Source: Parietaria judaica (taxonomy: Eukaryota; Streptophyta; Magnoliopsida; Rosales; Urticaceae). Taken from it: a stretch of 64,000 nt of DNA. How positions within the stretch are numbered: the stretch's first letter is position 1; each line of letters opens with the position of its first letter. The notes beneath the pieces are model-generated. The model searched no databases. It had not been told where the DNA came from and worked only from the letters and a program-made list of their open reading frames with translations. This document shows positions 12,204 to 21,994 of this stretch, in pieces. The position numbers and the translations under genes are program-made. The stretch is from NCBI GenBank assembly GCA_954871525.1, contig OX940861.1, forward strand, positions 42,297,201 through 42,361,200, given 5' to 3'.

Positions 12204-12921
12204 TAGGGGTGCAACCGGGTAGGGTACCCTGTTTTTTCGAGGTACCCGGTACCCGGAACCGGAATCCGGGTATCTGAAAATTTGTACCCGGAACCGGTAC
12301 CTTGAAATTCGGGTACCCTGTTTTCGGGTACCCTGTTTCCGGGTATCTGTATTTTGATACCCGGTACCCGGTTTTACCCTGTACCATGTTTTTTTAAATA
12401 AATATATATATATATATATATTATTTAAAATTAAAAACATACATTCATCTTAAAAAAAACTGCATAAAAAAATAATCCCGTACATCAAGCATAAAAGAAA
12501 AAACAGTCCAAAATGCATAAAAAAAAATAGTCCGCATCAAGTATAACATAGTCCCGCGAAAAAAAAGAAAAAAAAGAAAAAAGAAACATAGTCTCCGGCA
12601 TCAGAGGGAGGCGGGATTTTGATGAAGTCGGCGAGATGGGAGGGAGGCTGGATGAAATGAAGTCGAGCCCTAGTGCAGAGAAGTAACCCTAAAAATTAAA
12701 TTACCATAAAAATCAAAGACAAAATTAAAACAGGGTAATAAACCGGGTACCGGGTACCCGGTTTTTTTAATTTTACTACCCGGTACCCGGAACCGGTTTC
12801 AAAATCGGTTCCGGGTACCCGGAACCGGAATTCGGTTCCGGTTTCGGTTCCGGTTATTAAATCCGGATACCAATCCGGTTCCGGATAATTACCCGGTTTC
12901 CGGGTATTATTTGCACCCCTA
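12204..12921. mobile_element. Nonautonomous hAT-like element with GGTACC-rich ends
   Basis: The outer ends are an 11-bp inverted repeat, TAGGGGTGCAA (12204-12214) and TTGCACCCCTA (12911-12921). Next to both ends are dense arrays of GGTACCCGG, CCGGAACCGG and GGGTATC words (about 12215-12385 and 12740-12905), as in subterminal transposase-binding repeats of hAT elements. An ATATAGTA 8-mer occurs at 12921-12928, directly at the right end, and at 12193-12200, four bases left of the left end. It may be the 8-bp target duplication if the left border is slightly altered. Open frames of 76-83 codons over these arrays are repeat translations, not genes. Confidence 0.7.
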
Positions 12922-12929
12922 TATAGTAT

Positions 12930-13885
12930 ACACATAACTCCATTACTTAATATTTTACTGTACGTTTGGGTTCTGTTAATATTTAATACACCTTACTGTG
13001 CGCTTTTCACATTTTAATCAGCACCTACCAAATTAACACAAACCAGAACACATTTAATCCTTTTTACATTTTTCCAAATGAGTATCAATGTTTCTCTCTG
13101 TCTCTGGCCACAGAAAGAGAGGAATATTGTAATATATATATATATATATATATATATATCTAATTTATGGAATTTTGATTTTATATATCCTCTATATTCA
13201 ATATTTGCATATATATACTCTTTATTTTGAAAATAGCTAAAATTACCTTCAAGAGTATATTTTAATTTTATTTTCATACCTTCTTATCATATTTTTTTCG
13301 TTCAAAAAATAAGCTAATACAGTCAAATTACAAATAAAAAATATATTTTAGGTTTTTTAAGTAATAGATCCTATTGATGTATAAAGGTATTACTTATTAA
13401 AAAATTCAGTGCTAGGTAAAAAGCAGAAACATAAAGTTTGTATAACGGTAAAACGATCCTGTCAAATGCAACAGTAAGTATACGTGAAAATTTCTATATA
13501 AAAATGTAATTAATATTTTATCAGTACAAAAACTGACTGGCCCTTGTTATAAATACGTTCCCATACGATTATCAAACTATTTTCAGTGGATTTATTAGCT
13601 GAATTAAATTCCCTATTTATTCTTTCCTGTTTTCGTACGTACCATTGTTCACTCTAATTTTAAATTGATAAGGTTTGCCTATTTCAGAATATATAGTTTA
13701 TTCAGACATGTTCATTACTTAGGAAACACAAAATAATTTTCAACCATATATATTGATTATTGAATATATTCTGCCCCGATAATCATTTTCTTGAAAAATG
13801 TATCTATATAACTATATTAATATTTTCAATTACATATAAATTATAGATATATACACGTGTGATGTGATTGTATATAATTTACTTA
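12930..13885. other. AT-rich intergenic DNA with a (TA)n microsatellite
   Basis: A (TA)n run covers about 13131-13159. Nothing else is recognised. Confidence 0.6.
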
Positions 13886-13894
13886 TTTGACTAA

Positions 13895-14352
13895 GGGTTA
13901 ATGACGGCGAAAATACTTAAAGTTTGATCAAAGAATCCATCGTGTATTCCAAGTTTAAAAGTGGTGGCAAAAGAACTCAAAGTTGTATTTGGGGCGTTGA
14001 CCACTCCATTCTCATAAAGCAGTCAACTTACCCGTTAATTTAGGCCACGTGGACAAACATGGGTTGTTGACATGACAACTTTTTACCACGTGGATGAGCC
14101 CAATTAGGGATTTAATTCGTTGTTTGTCGTAAACGAGGCTGATGCGGGCTCGTCCATGTGGCAAAAAGTTTCTATGTCAGCAATCCACGTTTGTCCACAC
14201 GGCCAGAGTTAACGGGTAAGTTAACAGCGTTACGAGAATGGAGTGATCAACGCCCCAAATGTGACTTTGGATACTTTTGCTACCACTTTTAGACTTTGGG
14301 TACACGAGGGGTTCTTTGACCAAACTTTAGATATTTTCGCCGTCATTAACCC
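13895..14352. mobile_element. Foldback MULE-type MITE, copy 2
   Basis: Same family as 8683-9144: it starts GGGTTAATGACGGCGAAAA and ends TTTTCGCCGTCATTAACCC. A perfect 9-bp target duplication TTTGACTAA flanks it (13886-13894 and 14353-14361). The arms pair for roughly 210 bp around a short loop near 14110-14140. Words such as CCACGTGGAC and GTTAACTTACCCGTTAA occur on both arms. There is no transposase. Confidence 0.95.
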
Positions 14353-14361
14353 TTTGACTAA

Positions 14362-16037
14362 TTATCAAAATAAGAGAAAGGTAAGCTCCCGATAGAAACT
14401 ATAATCGGAATATTAAGATATATATTTTTTATTTTACATAAAATTTTCTTTGTATAGTCTCTAATTTTTATTTTTATTTTCGTAAAATCACACTCTTCTT
14501 AAAAATAAAATAAAAAATGAGTAAAATATACTTTGTTACTTTTTTCCCCACGGACCCCACCCACCACTTATAATATTTTTTCAAAAACTCAGAACGCATT
14601 ACTCATACTAATAGTATAATTTTATTTTCATACATCTCTATTTTTAGTTTTACATAAATATACCATATATTTTTTTAAAATCCAAAATATTACATGGTAC
14701 TTAATTTCAGAGATTTTAAATTTTTAAAAGACATAATTAAAATTAGAAAATAGAAAGTTGTCTTGTCAAATTACATTTAATGGATATATTTTAAACGAAT
14801 GATATATATTTACAATTACTAGAAGATGAAAAAAAGAAGGTGTAAATAAGAAATTTCTACGATGAAATTTTCAGACACAAATTTCCAGGATGGAATTTTC
14901 AGACACACACACACATATATATATATATAATGTACATTATATATATATATATATATATATACATAAATGAAGCAATGTTTATAAGTGGTGGCTGGTGAGA
15001 ACGGACGTGTAAAATTTAGTGTGGGGTGTAAATTATACACGCATGGGTGGGTAAATAACTTTCACGTGCATGGCATATATATATGGTTTAATTAATAGTA
15101 ACATTTTATGACTTATGTTTAATGACAATAATATATGATATTTTATATCACTCTTTTTTGGCAGTTGAAGGATTTGCTTCAATAAATCAATCAAGTGACG
15201 ATATCATATAAATCGTGTATTATATTTACGCTTAGGGACCGTCTTAATTGCGAAAAGCATTGAGCTGCGATAGCTAGGTCACAATTTATATCATTTATTT
15301 TATTTTATTTTATGAAAGAACCAAATTAATTTGAAGGACTCCGACATATTTAAGCATCTTTAGCGAACCTATTAAAACGAAAAAGACTCAAACGAGTTGA
15401 GGAAAAAAATACTTTGTTATAAATTGTGGTGTTAATTTAGTGCGACATATATTATTCTAATGTGGTGTTAATTAATGAGAAAAAAAATACTTTGTTATAA
15501 ATTGTGGTGTTAATTTAGTGCGACATATATTATTCTAATGTGGTGTTAATTAATGACAAAAAATACTTTGTTATACATATATATTATTCTAATGTGGTGT
15601 TAATTTAGTGCGACATAGAAAATATACAATATGATTATTATAAGTTTATCATTATAAACAAAATCTTGATATTACTGCCCATTAAAGTAATTAAGCAAAG
15701 TAAAATATACATATTTATTAAATTATTATCCTCTATATATCTATTTGCACATTTATTTATAAACTACTCTTCAATTTACTTTGAATTTTTTTCCCCTTTC
15801 TTTTAAAAAAAAATAAAGTATTAATAATAAAAACATGATTTACCTCATACTTATACTTAATTGTATCTCAAAATAAAATCAACTAAATAGTTATCGGAAA
15901 TCAAGAAAAAAGAGTAGTAAGTAATGTACCTATGCTGAAGTTAGAATATATACTCATAATTCAAGAATAAAATGTATAAGTATATGGACCATTTTTGTGG
16001 ATAGTTTATAATATATATATATATATTTATTTATATA
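14362..16037. other. AT-rich intergenic DNA with simple repeats
   Basis: Holds (CA)n/(TA)n tracts at about 14886-14960, a triplicated 76-78-bp unit at 15401-15620 and an AT run at 16011-16026 next to the Copia target site. No gene recognised. Confidence 0.6.
15401..15620. repeat. 76-78-bp tandem unit, two full and one partial copy
   Basis: ATACTTTGTTAT recurs at 15409, 15487 and 15563. The blocks GTGGTGTTAATTTAGTGCGAC and TATTATTCTAATGTGG are repeated in the same order. The third copy lacks the middle of the unit. Confidence 0.9.
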
Positions 16038-16710
16038 TGTTGATCACCCATCGGTGACACAAGATCATGTGTGTCACAGTCACTTAAAGATAAGTAGCCT
16101 ATCGGGCGATGACATTCAGTCACCATCCGGGGACGATAACGATGAGCTAACGGCTATATAAGCAAAGCTCATACAGCGGTTAGAAGTAACCAGACCATAC
16201 AGTAAAGAGAGAGAGAATCAAGAAGAGAGAGTTCTTGAGAGACAGAGCTTCTCAGGCGAGTCAGACGGTGGATACGACGACGAAGGTGACGACGGAGTAC
16301 GGAGAGGGAAGGCTCGGGAACGACAGATAGAGGAGCACACTCTGGGGATCTGTCGGAGCTTCTTCGCGGCGTCAAAGGGGTTCGTTCGCACCGGGGTTCT
16401 GATCGCCGGCGTTCTCTGGGTCTGGTTCATCTCCGATCACCGTGAAGAGCGCTGGAAGACGAAGGTCATCTCGACATCGTATAGCGTAAGGTGGAGTCAT
16501 CGGAGGGAGCTGTGAAAGGAGCTGTGAGTTTGAATTCAACGGGAAGATCATCTTCTGGAGAAGATCGAATCTTTTGTAACCGGTTGTGTAATTCAAACAT
16601 CATCGTGATCAATAAAGCGTTAGTCTTTGTCGTCCAATTCAATCGTGTTATTCCGCATTTGTTCGTGGTAATCGATATTCGTATCGGGTTGCTGGGTGAA
16701 ATCCCCAACA
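16038..16710 (+). repeat. 5' LTR of the young Copia element
   Basis: Starts TGTTGATCACCC and ends ATCCCCAACA. It is 673 bp long. A TATA box (CTATATAAG, about 16154-16162) precedes the likely transcript start. AATAAAG near 16611 could serve in 3' end formation. Confidence 0.97.
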
Positions 16711-16712
16711 AG

Positions 16713-16724
16713 TGGTATCAGAGC
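16713..16724 (+). other. Primer-binding site, initiator tRNA-Met type
   Basis: TGGTATCAGAGC begins two bases after the 5' LTR. This is the standard plant retrotransposon PBS, complementary to the 3' end of initiator tRNA-Met. Confidence 0.95.
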
Positions 16725-16867
16725 TCCTTCTCTCGGTGAATCAAGGAAGGGTTCATCGGAGAATCAAGATCCGAGTTCAAGAACCGAACAAGAAAGTAGA
16801 GGAGTTCAAGATTCTGAATCTTGACGAATATCGTCAGAGTCACTCCTGCCAGACGCGATAAGGAATA

Positions 16868-19444
16868 ATGGGACCAGACAAGACAGATATCGCGAAGTTC
16901 ACCGGCGATGGTGACTTCAACATCTGGAAGATCAAGATGCACGCACAGCTGTGCCAGATGCGCCTCGACAAGGCGCTCAAGGGCGATGAGGCATTCTCGG
17001 AGAAGCTGAGTGAGGAGGACAAGGAAGACATCATGACGAGGGCGAGAAGCACCATTATTCTCGCTCTCAGCGATGATGTCATCAGAGACATCCAAGACGA
17101 GACGACAGCTGCAGGAATCTGGAAGCGTCTCGATGAGACGTACAACAGAAAGTCCTGGGCGAACGAGTTGTTTCTCAAACAACGGATGTATACCTTCAAG
17201 ATGGCTCCGGGATCATCGCTGAAGCAACACTTTATCGAATTCAAGAAGATCATCACAGATCTGAAGACGATAAATGTGGAAGTCCCGTCAAAGGATCAAG
17301 CACTCCTCCTACTGAATTCGGTATCGGGGATGTACGACAGGATCCAGGACATTCTGCTATTTAGTGGCAGGGAGACCCTCACCGTCGACGATGTCAAGAC
17401 GGCCGTGCTAGCCAAGGAGGTTCAGCGCAAGCAGGAGGGCAAGTTCGATGGAAGATCAGGTGGAGCGGAGAGCCTCGTCGTTAACCGTGAAAGACCGGCT
17501 AAGCGAGAGAAGTTCAGGAAAGGCTCACCGAGGCGATCTTCATCTAGGCCGAGGAGCGGCAAGTGTTACAACTGTAACAAGGAAGGACATTTAAATAGAG
17601 ATTGTCCCGAGAAGAGAACGGGTAAGCCGTTCAGAAGGAATAGCGACGACGGTCCAGCGAACGCTTCCCAGGTATCGGGAGGGTACGACAGCGCTGAGGT
17701 CCTCGCGATGATGCCGACCAGCATGCGAACAGCGTGGATACTGGATTCGGGATGCTCGTACCACATGAGTCACGAGCAGAGTTGGTTCGAGGGGATGAAG
17801 GCCGACGAGGAGGTCATGCCAGTATCGACGGGCACCGAGGAGATGTGCGCTGTCGAGGGGATTGGGTCGATATCATTAAGACTCAAGGATGGCACACGGA
17901 GAACCCTGAACCAAGTAAGGTATGTCCCTGGACTCAAACGAAATCTTATTTCTTTGGGTGTCCTCGAAGAGCAGGGATACTCATGGAAGTCATGCAAGGG
18001 TGGCCTAAAAGTCACAAAGGGTGCGATGACATTCATGAGGGCTTATCGATACAATGGCATATACATCCCGGAGGGTGAGACTGCCATCGGGGAAGCAACA
18101 AATATCTCAGCGACAGTGTCAAAAACCACTCTATGGCACGATAGACTGGGGCATGTCAGCGAGAAGGGGCTTGATATACTCAAGCGAGGAGGCTGCTTCG
18201 GGAACGATAAGGTGGAGAAGCTCGACTTCTGCGAACACTGTGTGTTTGGGAAGCAGCATCGGGTGAAATTCGGCAAGGGGTCTCACACGAGCAAGTCAGT
18301 TCTTGACTATGTTCAGTCTGACTTGTGGGGACCGGCACGAGTAGATTCACATGGAGGAAACAGATACTTTATCTCCTTCATCGACGACTACTCGAGGAAG
18401 CTCTGGGTTTATATGATCAGATCAAAGGACAAGGCTTTTGAAGCCTTTGTCAACTGGCGCGCACTTGTTGAGAATCAGTGCGGGAAGAGGCTCTTACATC
18501 TCCGCACGGACAATGGATTGGAGTATCTGTCCGAGGAGTTCAATGATCACTGCCGAAAGGCAGGCATCCGACGATCCAAGACTGTGAGGCACACGCCTCA
18601 ACAGAACGGTCTCGCTGAAAGGATGAACCGAACCATCATGGAACGAGTAAGGTGTATGCTCTCGAGGGCAAATTTGTCATCGCGGTTCTGGGGAGAAGCT
18701 GTCCATACAGCGGCCTATCTGATCAATAGGTTGCCATCGTCTGCGATAGACTTTGAAGTTCCTCAGAAGCGATGGACAAATCGACCAGAGCACACCGACT
18801 ACTCCAAACTCAAAGTCTTTGGCTGTGCAGCTTACTATCATGTAAACGATGGTAAACTGGTACCGAGGGCTAAGAAAGGACTATTCATGGGGTACCCCGA
18901 CGGAGTTAAAGGGTACCGGATTTGGTGTTCGGAGTCACGAAAGTGCATCATCAGTCGAGACGTCACTTTCAATGAAGAAAGTTTCTTGGAAGGCAAGGCA
19001 ACCCCGACAAGCCCTGAAGATCTCTACGAAGGAGACGGATTTCAGCTTGAGGTGGAGCTTTGCGATGAGCCAGGACGAAAAGAGGCTCATCGGGAGTATT
19101 TTACCCGAGGAGCTCTTATCGGAAACCCAGAGGAAAAAGGCCGAAGAGGTGATCGCGAAGAGAATTTGCGACAAGGAATTCCCGACGAGCATACCCGACA
19201 AGGTATGCGAGAAGGCCGAAGAGGTGATCGCGAAGAGAATTTGCGACAAGGAATTCCCGATGAGCATACCCGACAAGGTATGCAAGAAGAGCTATCGCGA
19301 CGTGAATTCCGCGATGAGGAACTATCGCGACGAGAATCCCGCGATGAGGAACTTCCGAAGTTCCGACAAGGTACCTGCGATGAAGCTTCGTCGAGCGGTA
19401 GTAAAGGAAGCCCGATAAGAAGAGATCGAGCAGAATCCAGCTGA
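16868..19444 (+). CDS. Copia Gag-protease-integrase polyprotein (ends at in-frame TGA)
   Basis: An 858-aa frame with Copia domains in order. Residues about 1-225 are Gag. A CCHC zinc knuckle (CX2CX4HX4C, CYNCNKEGHLNRDC) lies near 233-246. The aspartic protease motif LDSG is near 292. The integrase zinc-binding entry (LWHDRLGH) is near 422. The integrase core has Asp near 484, Asp near 547 (RTDNG) and Glu near 583. The tail is rich in charged residues and contains a 25-residue direct repeat. The first ATG after the PBS region in this frame is used. The TGA is followed in the same frame by the RT-RNase H part, so one stop separates two halves of a single polyprotein. The stop is either a CGA-to-TGA mutation or, less likely, a recoding site. 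Confidence 0.93.
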   Translation: MGPDKTDIAKFTGDGDFNIWKIKMHAQLCQMRLDKALKGDEAFSEKLSEEDKEDIMTRARSTIILALSDDVIRDIQDETTAAGIWKRLDETYNRKSWANELFLKQRMYTFKMAPGSSLKQHFIEFKKIITDLKTINVEVPSKDQALLLLNSVSGMYDRIQDILLFSGRETLTVDDVKTAVLAKEVQRKQEGKFDGRSGGAESLVVNRERPAKREKFRKGSPRRSSSRPRSGKCYNCNKEGHLNRDCPEKRTGKPFRRNSDDGPANASQVSGGYDSAEVLAMMPTSMRTAWILDSGCSYHMSHEQSWFEGMKADEEVMPVSTGTEEMCAVEGIGSISLRLKDGTRRTLNQVRYVPGLKRNLISLGVLEEQGYSWKSCKGGLKVTKGAMTFMRAYRYNGIYIPEGETAIGEATNISATVSKTTLWHDRLGHVSEKGLDILKRGGCFGNDKVEKLDFCEHCVFGKQHRVKFGKGSHTSKSVLDYVQSDLWGPARVDSHGGNRYFISFIDDYSRKLWVYMIRSKDKAFEAFVNWRALVENQCGKRLLHLRTDNGLEYLSEEFNDHCRKAGIRRSKTVRHTPQQNGLAERMNRTIMERVRCMLSRANLSSRFWGEAVHTAAYLINRLPSSAIDFEVPQKRWTNRPEHTDYSKLKVFGCAAYYHVNDGKLVPRAKKGLFMGYPDGVKGYRIWCSESRKCIISRDVTFNEESFLEGKATPTSPEDLYEGDGFQLEVELCDEPGRKEAHREYFTRGALIGNPEEKGRRGDREENLRQGIPDEHTRQGMREGRRGDREENLRQGIPDEHTRQGMQEELSRREFRDEELSRRESRDEELPKFRQGTCDEASSSGSKGSPIRRDRAESS
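19139..19288 (+). repeat. 75-bp in-frame tandem repeat between integrase and RT
   Basis: The unit starting GGCCGAAGAGGTGATCGCG occurs at 19139 and 19214 with an offset of 75 bp, adding 25 residues per copy (GRRGDREENLRQ...). It lies in the linker between integrase and RT, so the copy number can vary without breaking a domain. Degenerate GCGAYGAGGAACT-type units follow up to about 19360. Confidence 0.93.
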
Positions 19445-21268
19445 CAAGATCATCGGGAGCAGGTCTCATCGAACAGCGATGAGGTGTCCAGCGAAGAGGA
19501 CAGCGAGGAAGAGGCTCTCGGAGCCGAAGAGGAGAATCCCGACGAGGGATACCTACTTTCTCGGGATAGGCCCCGACGGGCTATCAGGAAGCCGATAAGA
19601 TACGCCCACGCTGAGATGGTGGCTTATGCTTTCAACACTGTAGGTGTTGAAATCGACAACGAGCCTCGCTCGTTCAGTGAAGCCATCAGGTCCAGCGACG
19701 AGAAGAAGTGGCGAGCGGCAATGGACGAAGAGATGAACTCTCTTCACCAGAACAATACTTGGGTCCTTGTTCCGAAGCCGAAGAACTGCAAGGTTGTCGG
19801 CTGTCGGTGGCTATACAAGGTGAAGCCAAGTGCACCAGGAGGCGAGCCGGCGAGGTTCAAAGCCAGGTTGGTGGCGAAGGGATTCACACAGCGAGAAGGT
19901 ATAGACTTCAATGAAGTCTTCTCGCCAGTGGTAAAGCATACATCGATAAGGGTACTACTTTTGATGGTTGCGAAGTTCAACTGGGAGCTTGAACAGATGG
20001 ATGTGAAGACAGCCTTCCTACATGGAGAACTCGAGGAGAAAATCCTCATGCAACAACCCGAGGGGTTCGTGCAGAAGGGAAAAGAGGATTGGGTTTGCTC
20101 TCTTAAGAAGTCCTTGTACGGACTTAAGCAATCTCCTCGACAATGGTATAAGAGGTTTGACACATTCATGCAGAAGAATTCCTATCGGAGGAGCAGACAC
20201 GACAACTGTGTCTACTTCAGAACGACGAGCAGCGGTGTGAGTATTTACTTACTCCTATATGTTGACGATATGCTCATCATTTCCAGCAGTACTGGAGAAA
20301 TCAGGAAGCTTAAGGACTCATTGAAGTCAGAGTTCGAGATGAAGGACTTGGGGCCAGCGAGAAGGATTCTCGGGATGGACATCCGAAGAGACCGCGCGAG
20401 AGGCTACCTCAGCGTCTCGCAAACGGACTACTTCAGGAAGGTCGTCGAGAAGTTCCAAATGGAGAAGGCCAAGCCTTCGAAACAGCCCCTCGCACCTCAC
20501 TTCAAACTCTGTAATGAGTTAAGCCCGACGACAGAGGCTGAGGAGAAGAGGATGAGACTTGTGCCATACACAAGTGCCGTCGGAAGCCTCATGTACGGGA
20601 TGATCTGCACGAGACCAGATTTGGCCTATGCAGTAAGCTTGGTAAGCCGGTACATGGCTAACCCGGGGCAAGAGCATTGGAATGCCGTCAAGTGGATCCT
20701 CCGATACTTGGCAGGCAGTTCCGACAAGGGCCTGATTTACTCCAGCGAGGAGACAAAGGAATCAGTGATTCAAGGCTTCGTTGACTCAGATTATGCAGGA
20801 GACCTCGACAAGCGAAGGTCTCTCACCGGATACAACTTCAAGGTGTTCGGGAATCTAGTCAGCTGGAAGGCATCGCTTCAGCACATCGTGGCCTTATCGA
20901 CCACCGAGGCTGAATACGTGGCGATCACTGAGGCTGCTAAGGAAGGGCTCTGGCTGAAAGGGCTTCTCACAGAGCTAGGATTCGAGCAAAGGTCCTTCGA
21001 CCTTTACTGCGACAGCCAGTCTGCGATACACTTGTGTAAGAATCAGATGTATCACGAGAGGACCAAGCATATCGACATTAGGCTGCACTTCATCAAGGAC
21101 ATCGTAGAGTTGAATACGATGAAGGTTCTCAAGATCGGAACCGATGAGAACCCGGCGGACATGATCACTAAGGTGATTCCGGTCGGCAAGTTCGAACAGA
21201 GCTTGGTTCAGCTCGGGGTTGGTGATACCCAACCAGAGCCGAAGGATAAGGGTGGATCGAGCGCCTAA
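19445..21268 (+). CDS. Copia reverse transcriptase-RNase H
   Basis: In the same frame as the upstream polyprotein. The first ATG after the stop is at 19484, giving 594 aa, but the frame is open from 19445. RT features: [11 protein letters not shown], the DVKTAFLHG block and catalytic YVDDM near 20262. RNase H features: DSDYAGD, the STTEAEY block and terminal ADMITK. It ends TAA at 21266-21268, about 50 bp before the 3' LTR. All catalytic motifs look intact. Expression depends on passing the TGA at 19442, or on reinitiation. Confidence 0.93.
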   Translation, partial: QDHREQVSSNSDEVSSEEDSEEEALGAEEENPDEGYLLSRDRPRRAIRKPIRYAHAEMVAYAFNTVGVEIDNEPRSFSEAIRSSDEKKWRAAMDEEMNSLHQNNTWVLVPKPKNCKVVGCRWLYKVKPSAPGGEPARFKARLVAKGFTQREGIDFNEVFSPVVKHTSIRVLLLMVAKFNWELEQMDVKTAFLHGELEEKILMQQPEGFVQKGKEDWVCSLKKSLYGLKQSPRQWYKRFDTFMQKNSYRRSRHDNCVYFRTTSSGVSIYLLLYVDDMLIISSSTGEIRKLKDSLKSEFEMKDLGPARRILGMDIRRDRARGYLSVSQTDYFRKVVEKFQMEKAKPSKQPLAPHFKLCNELSPTTEAEEKRMRLVPYTSAVGSLMYGMICTRPDLAYAVSLVSRYMANPGQEHWNAVKWILRYLAGSSDKGLIYSSEETKESVIQGFVDSDYAGDLDKRRSLTGYNFKVFGNLVSWKASLQHIVALSTTEAEYVAITEAAKEGLWLKGLLTELGFEQRSFDLYCDSQSAIHLCKNQMYHERTKHIDIRLHFIKDIVELNTMKVLKIGTDENPADMITKVIPVGKFEQSLVQLGVGDTQPEPKDKGGSSA

Positions 21269-21308
21269 GCTCGAGGACAGGGGCAAATTATCAATAAGCG
21301 ACGATGAC

Positions 21309-21321
21309 ACAAGGTGGAGAT
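21309..21321 (+). other. Polypurine tract
   Basis: ACAAGGTGGAGAT directly precedes the 3' LTR, the expected place for plus-strand priming. Confidence 0.85.
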
Positions 21322-21994
21322 TGTTGATCACCCATCGGTGACACAAGATCATGTGTGTCACAGTCACTTAAAGATAAGTAGCCTATCGGGCGATGACATT
21401 CAGTCACCATCCGGGGACGATAACGATGAGCTAATGGCTATATAAGCAAAGCTCATACAGCGGTTAGAAGTAACCAGACCATACAGTAAAGAGAGAGAGA
21501 ATCAAGAAGAGAGAGTTCTTGAGAGACAGAGCTTCTCAGGCGAGTCAGACGGTGGATACGACGACGAAGGTGACGACGGAGTACGGAGAGGGAAGGCTCG
21601 GGAACGACAGACAGAGGAGCACACTCTGGGGATCTGTCGGAGCTTCTTCGCGGCGTCAAAGGGGTTCGTTCGCACCGGGGTTCTGATCGCCGGCGTTCTC
21701 TGGGTCTGGTTCATCTCCGATCACCGTGAAGAGCGCTGGAAGACGAAGGTCATCTCGACATCGTATAGCGTAAGGTGGAGTCATCGGAGGGAGCTGTGAA
21801 AGGAGCTGTGAGTTTGAATTCAACGGGAAGATCATCTTCTGGAGAAGATCGAATCTTTTGTAACCGGTTGTGTAATTCAAACATCATCGTGATCAATAAA
21901 GCATTAGTCTTTGTCGTCCAATTCAATCGTGTTATTCCGCATTTGTTCGTGGTAATCGATATTCGTATCGGGTTGCTGGGTGAAATCCCCAACA
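21322..21994 (+). repeat. 3' LTR of the young Copia element
   Basis: 673 bp, same ends as the 5' LTR, with three base differences and no length change. Confidence 0.97.

Larger units (their letters stand above)
16038..21994 (+). mobile_element. Young, nearly intact Ty1/copia retrotransposon
   Basis: A complete 5957-bp element with two 673-bp LTRs, initiator-Met PBS, gag-protease-integrase-RT-RNase H order (integrase before RT defines Copia) and polypurine tract. It is flanked by the 5-bp duplication ATATA (16033-16037 and 21995-21999). The LTRs differ at only three sites that I can see (C/T at 16151, T/C at 16327 and G/A at 16619), about 0.45%, indicating recent insertion. The only obvious coding lesion is one in-frame TGA at 19442-19444. 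Confidence 0.97.

Noticed and set aside
12157..12935. Proline/tyrosine-rich small ORFs
   Set aside because: They are translations of GGTACCCGG arrays in the hAT-like element.
18849..19418. 189-codon frame overlapping the Copia integrase C terminus
   Set aside because: It is a different frame of the same repeat-rich region. The main frame holds the integrase and is in phase with RT.
19442..19450. TMV-type readthrough at the Copia TGA
   Set aside because: The context is TGA CAA GAT, which is not a recognised strong readthrough motif. A point mutation is simpler.
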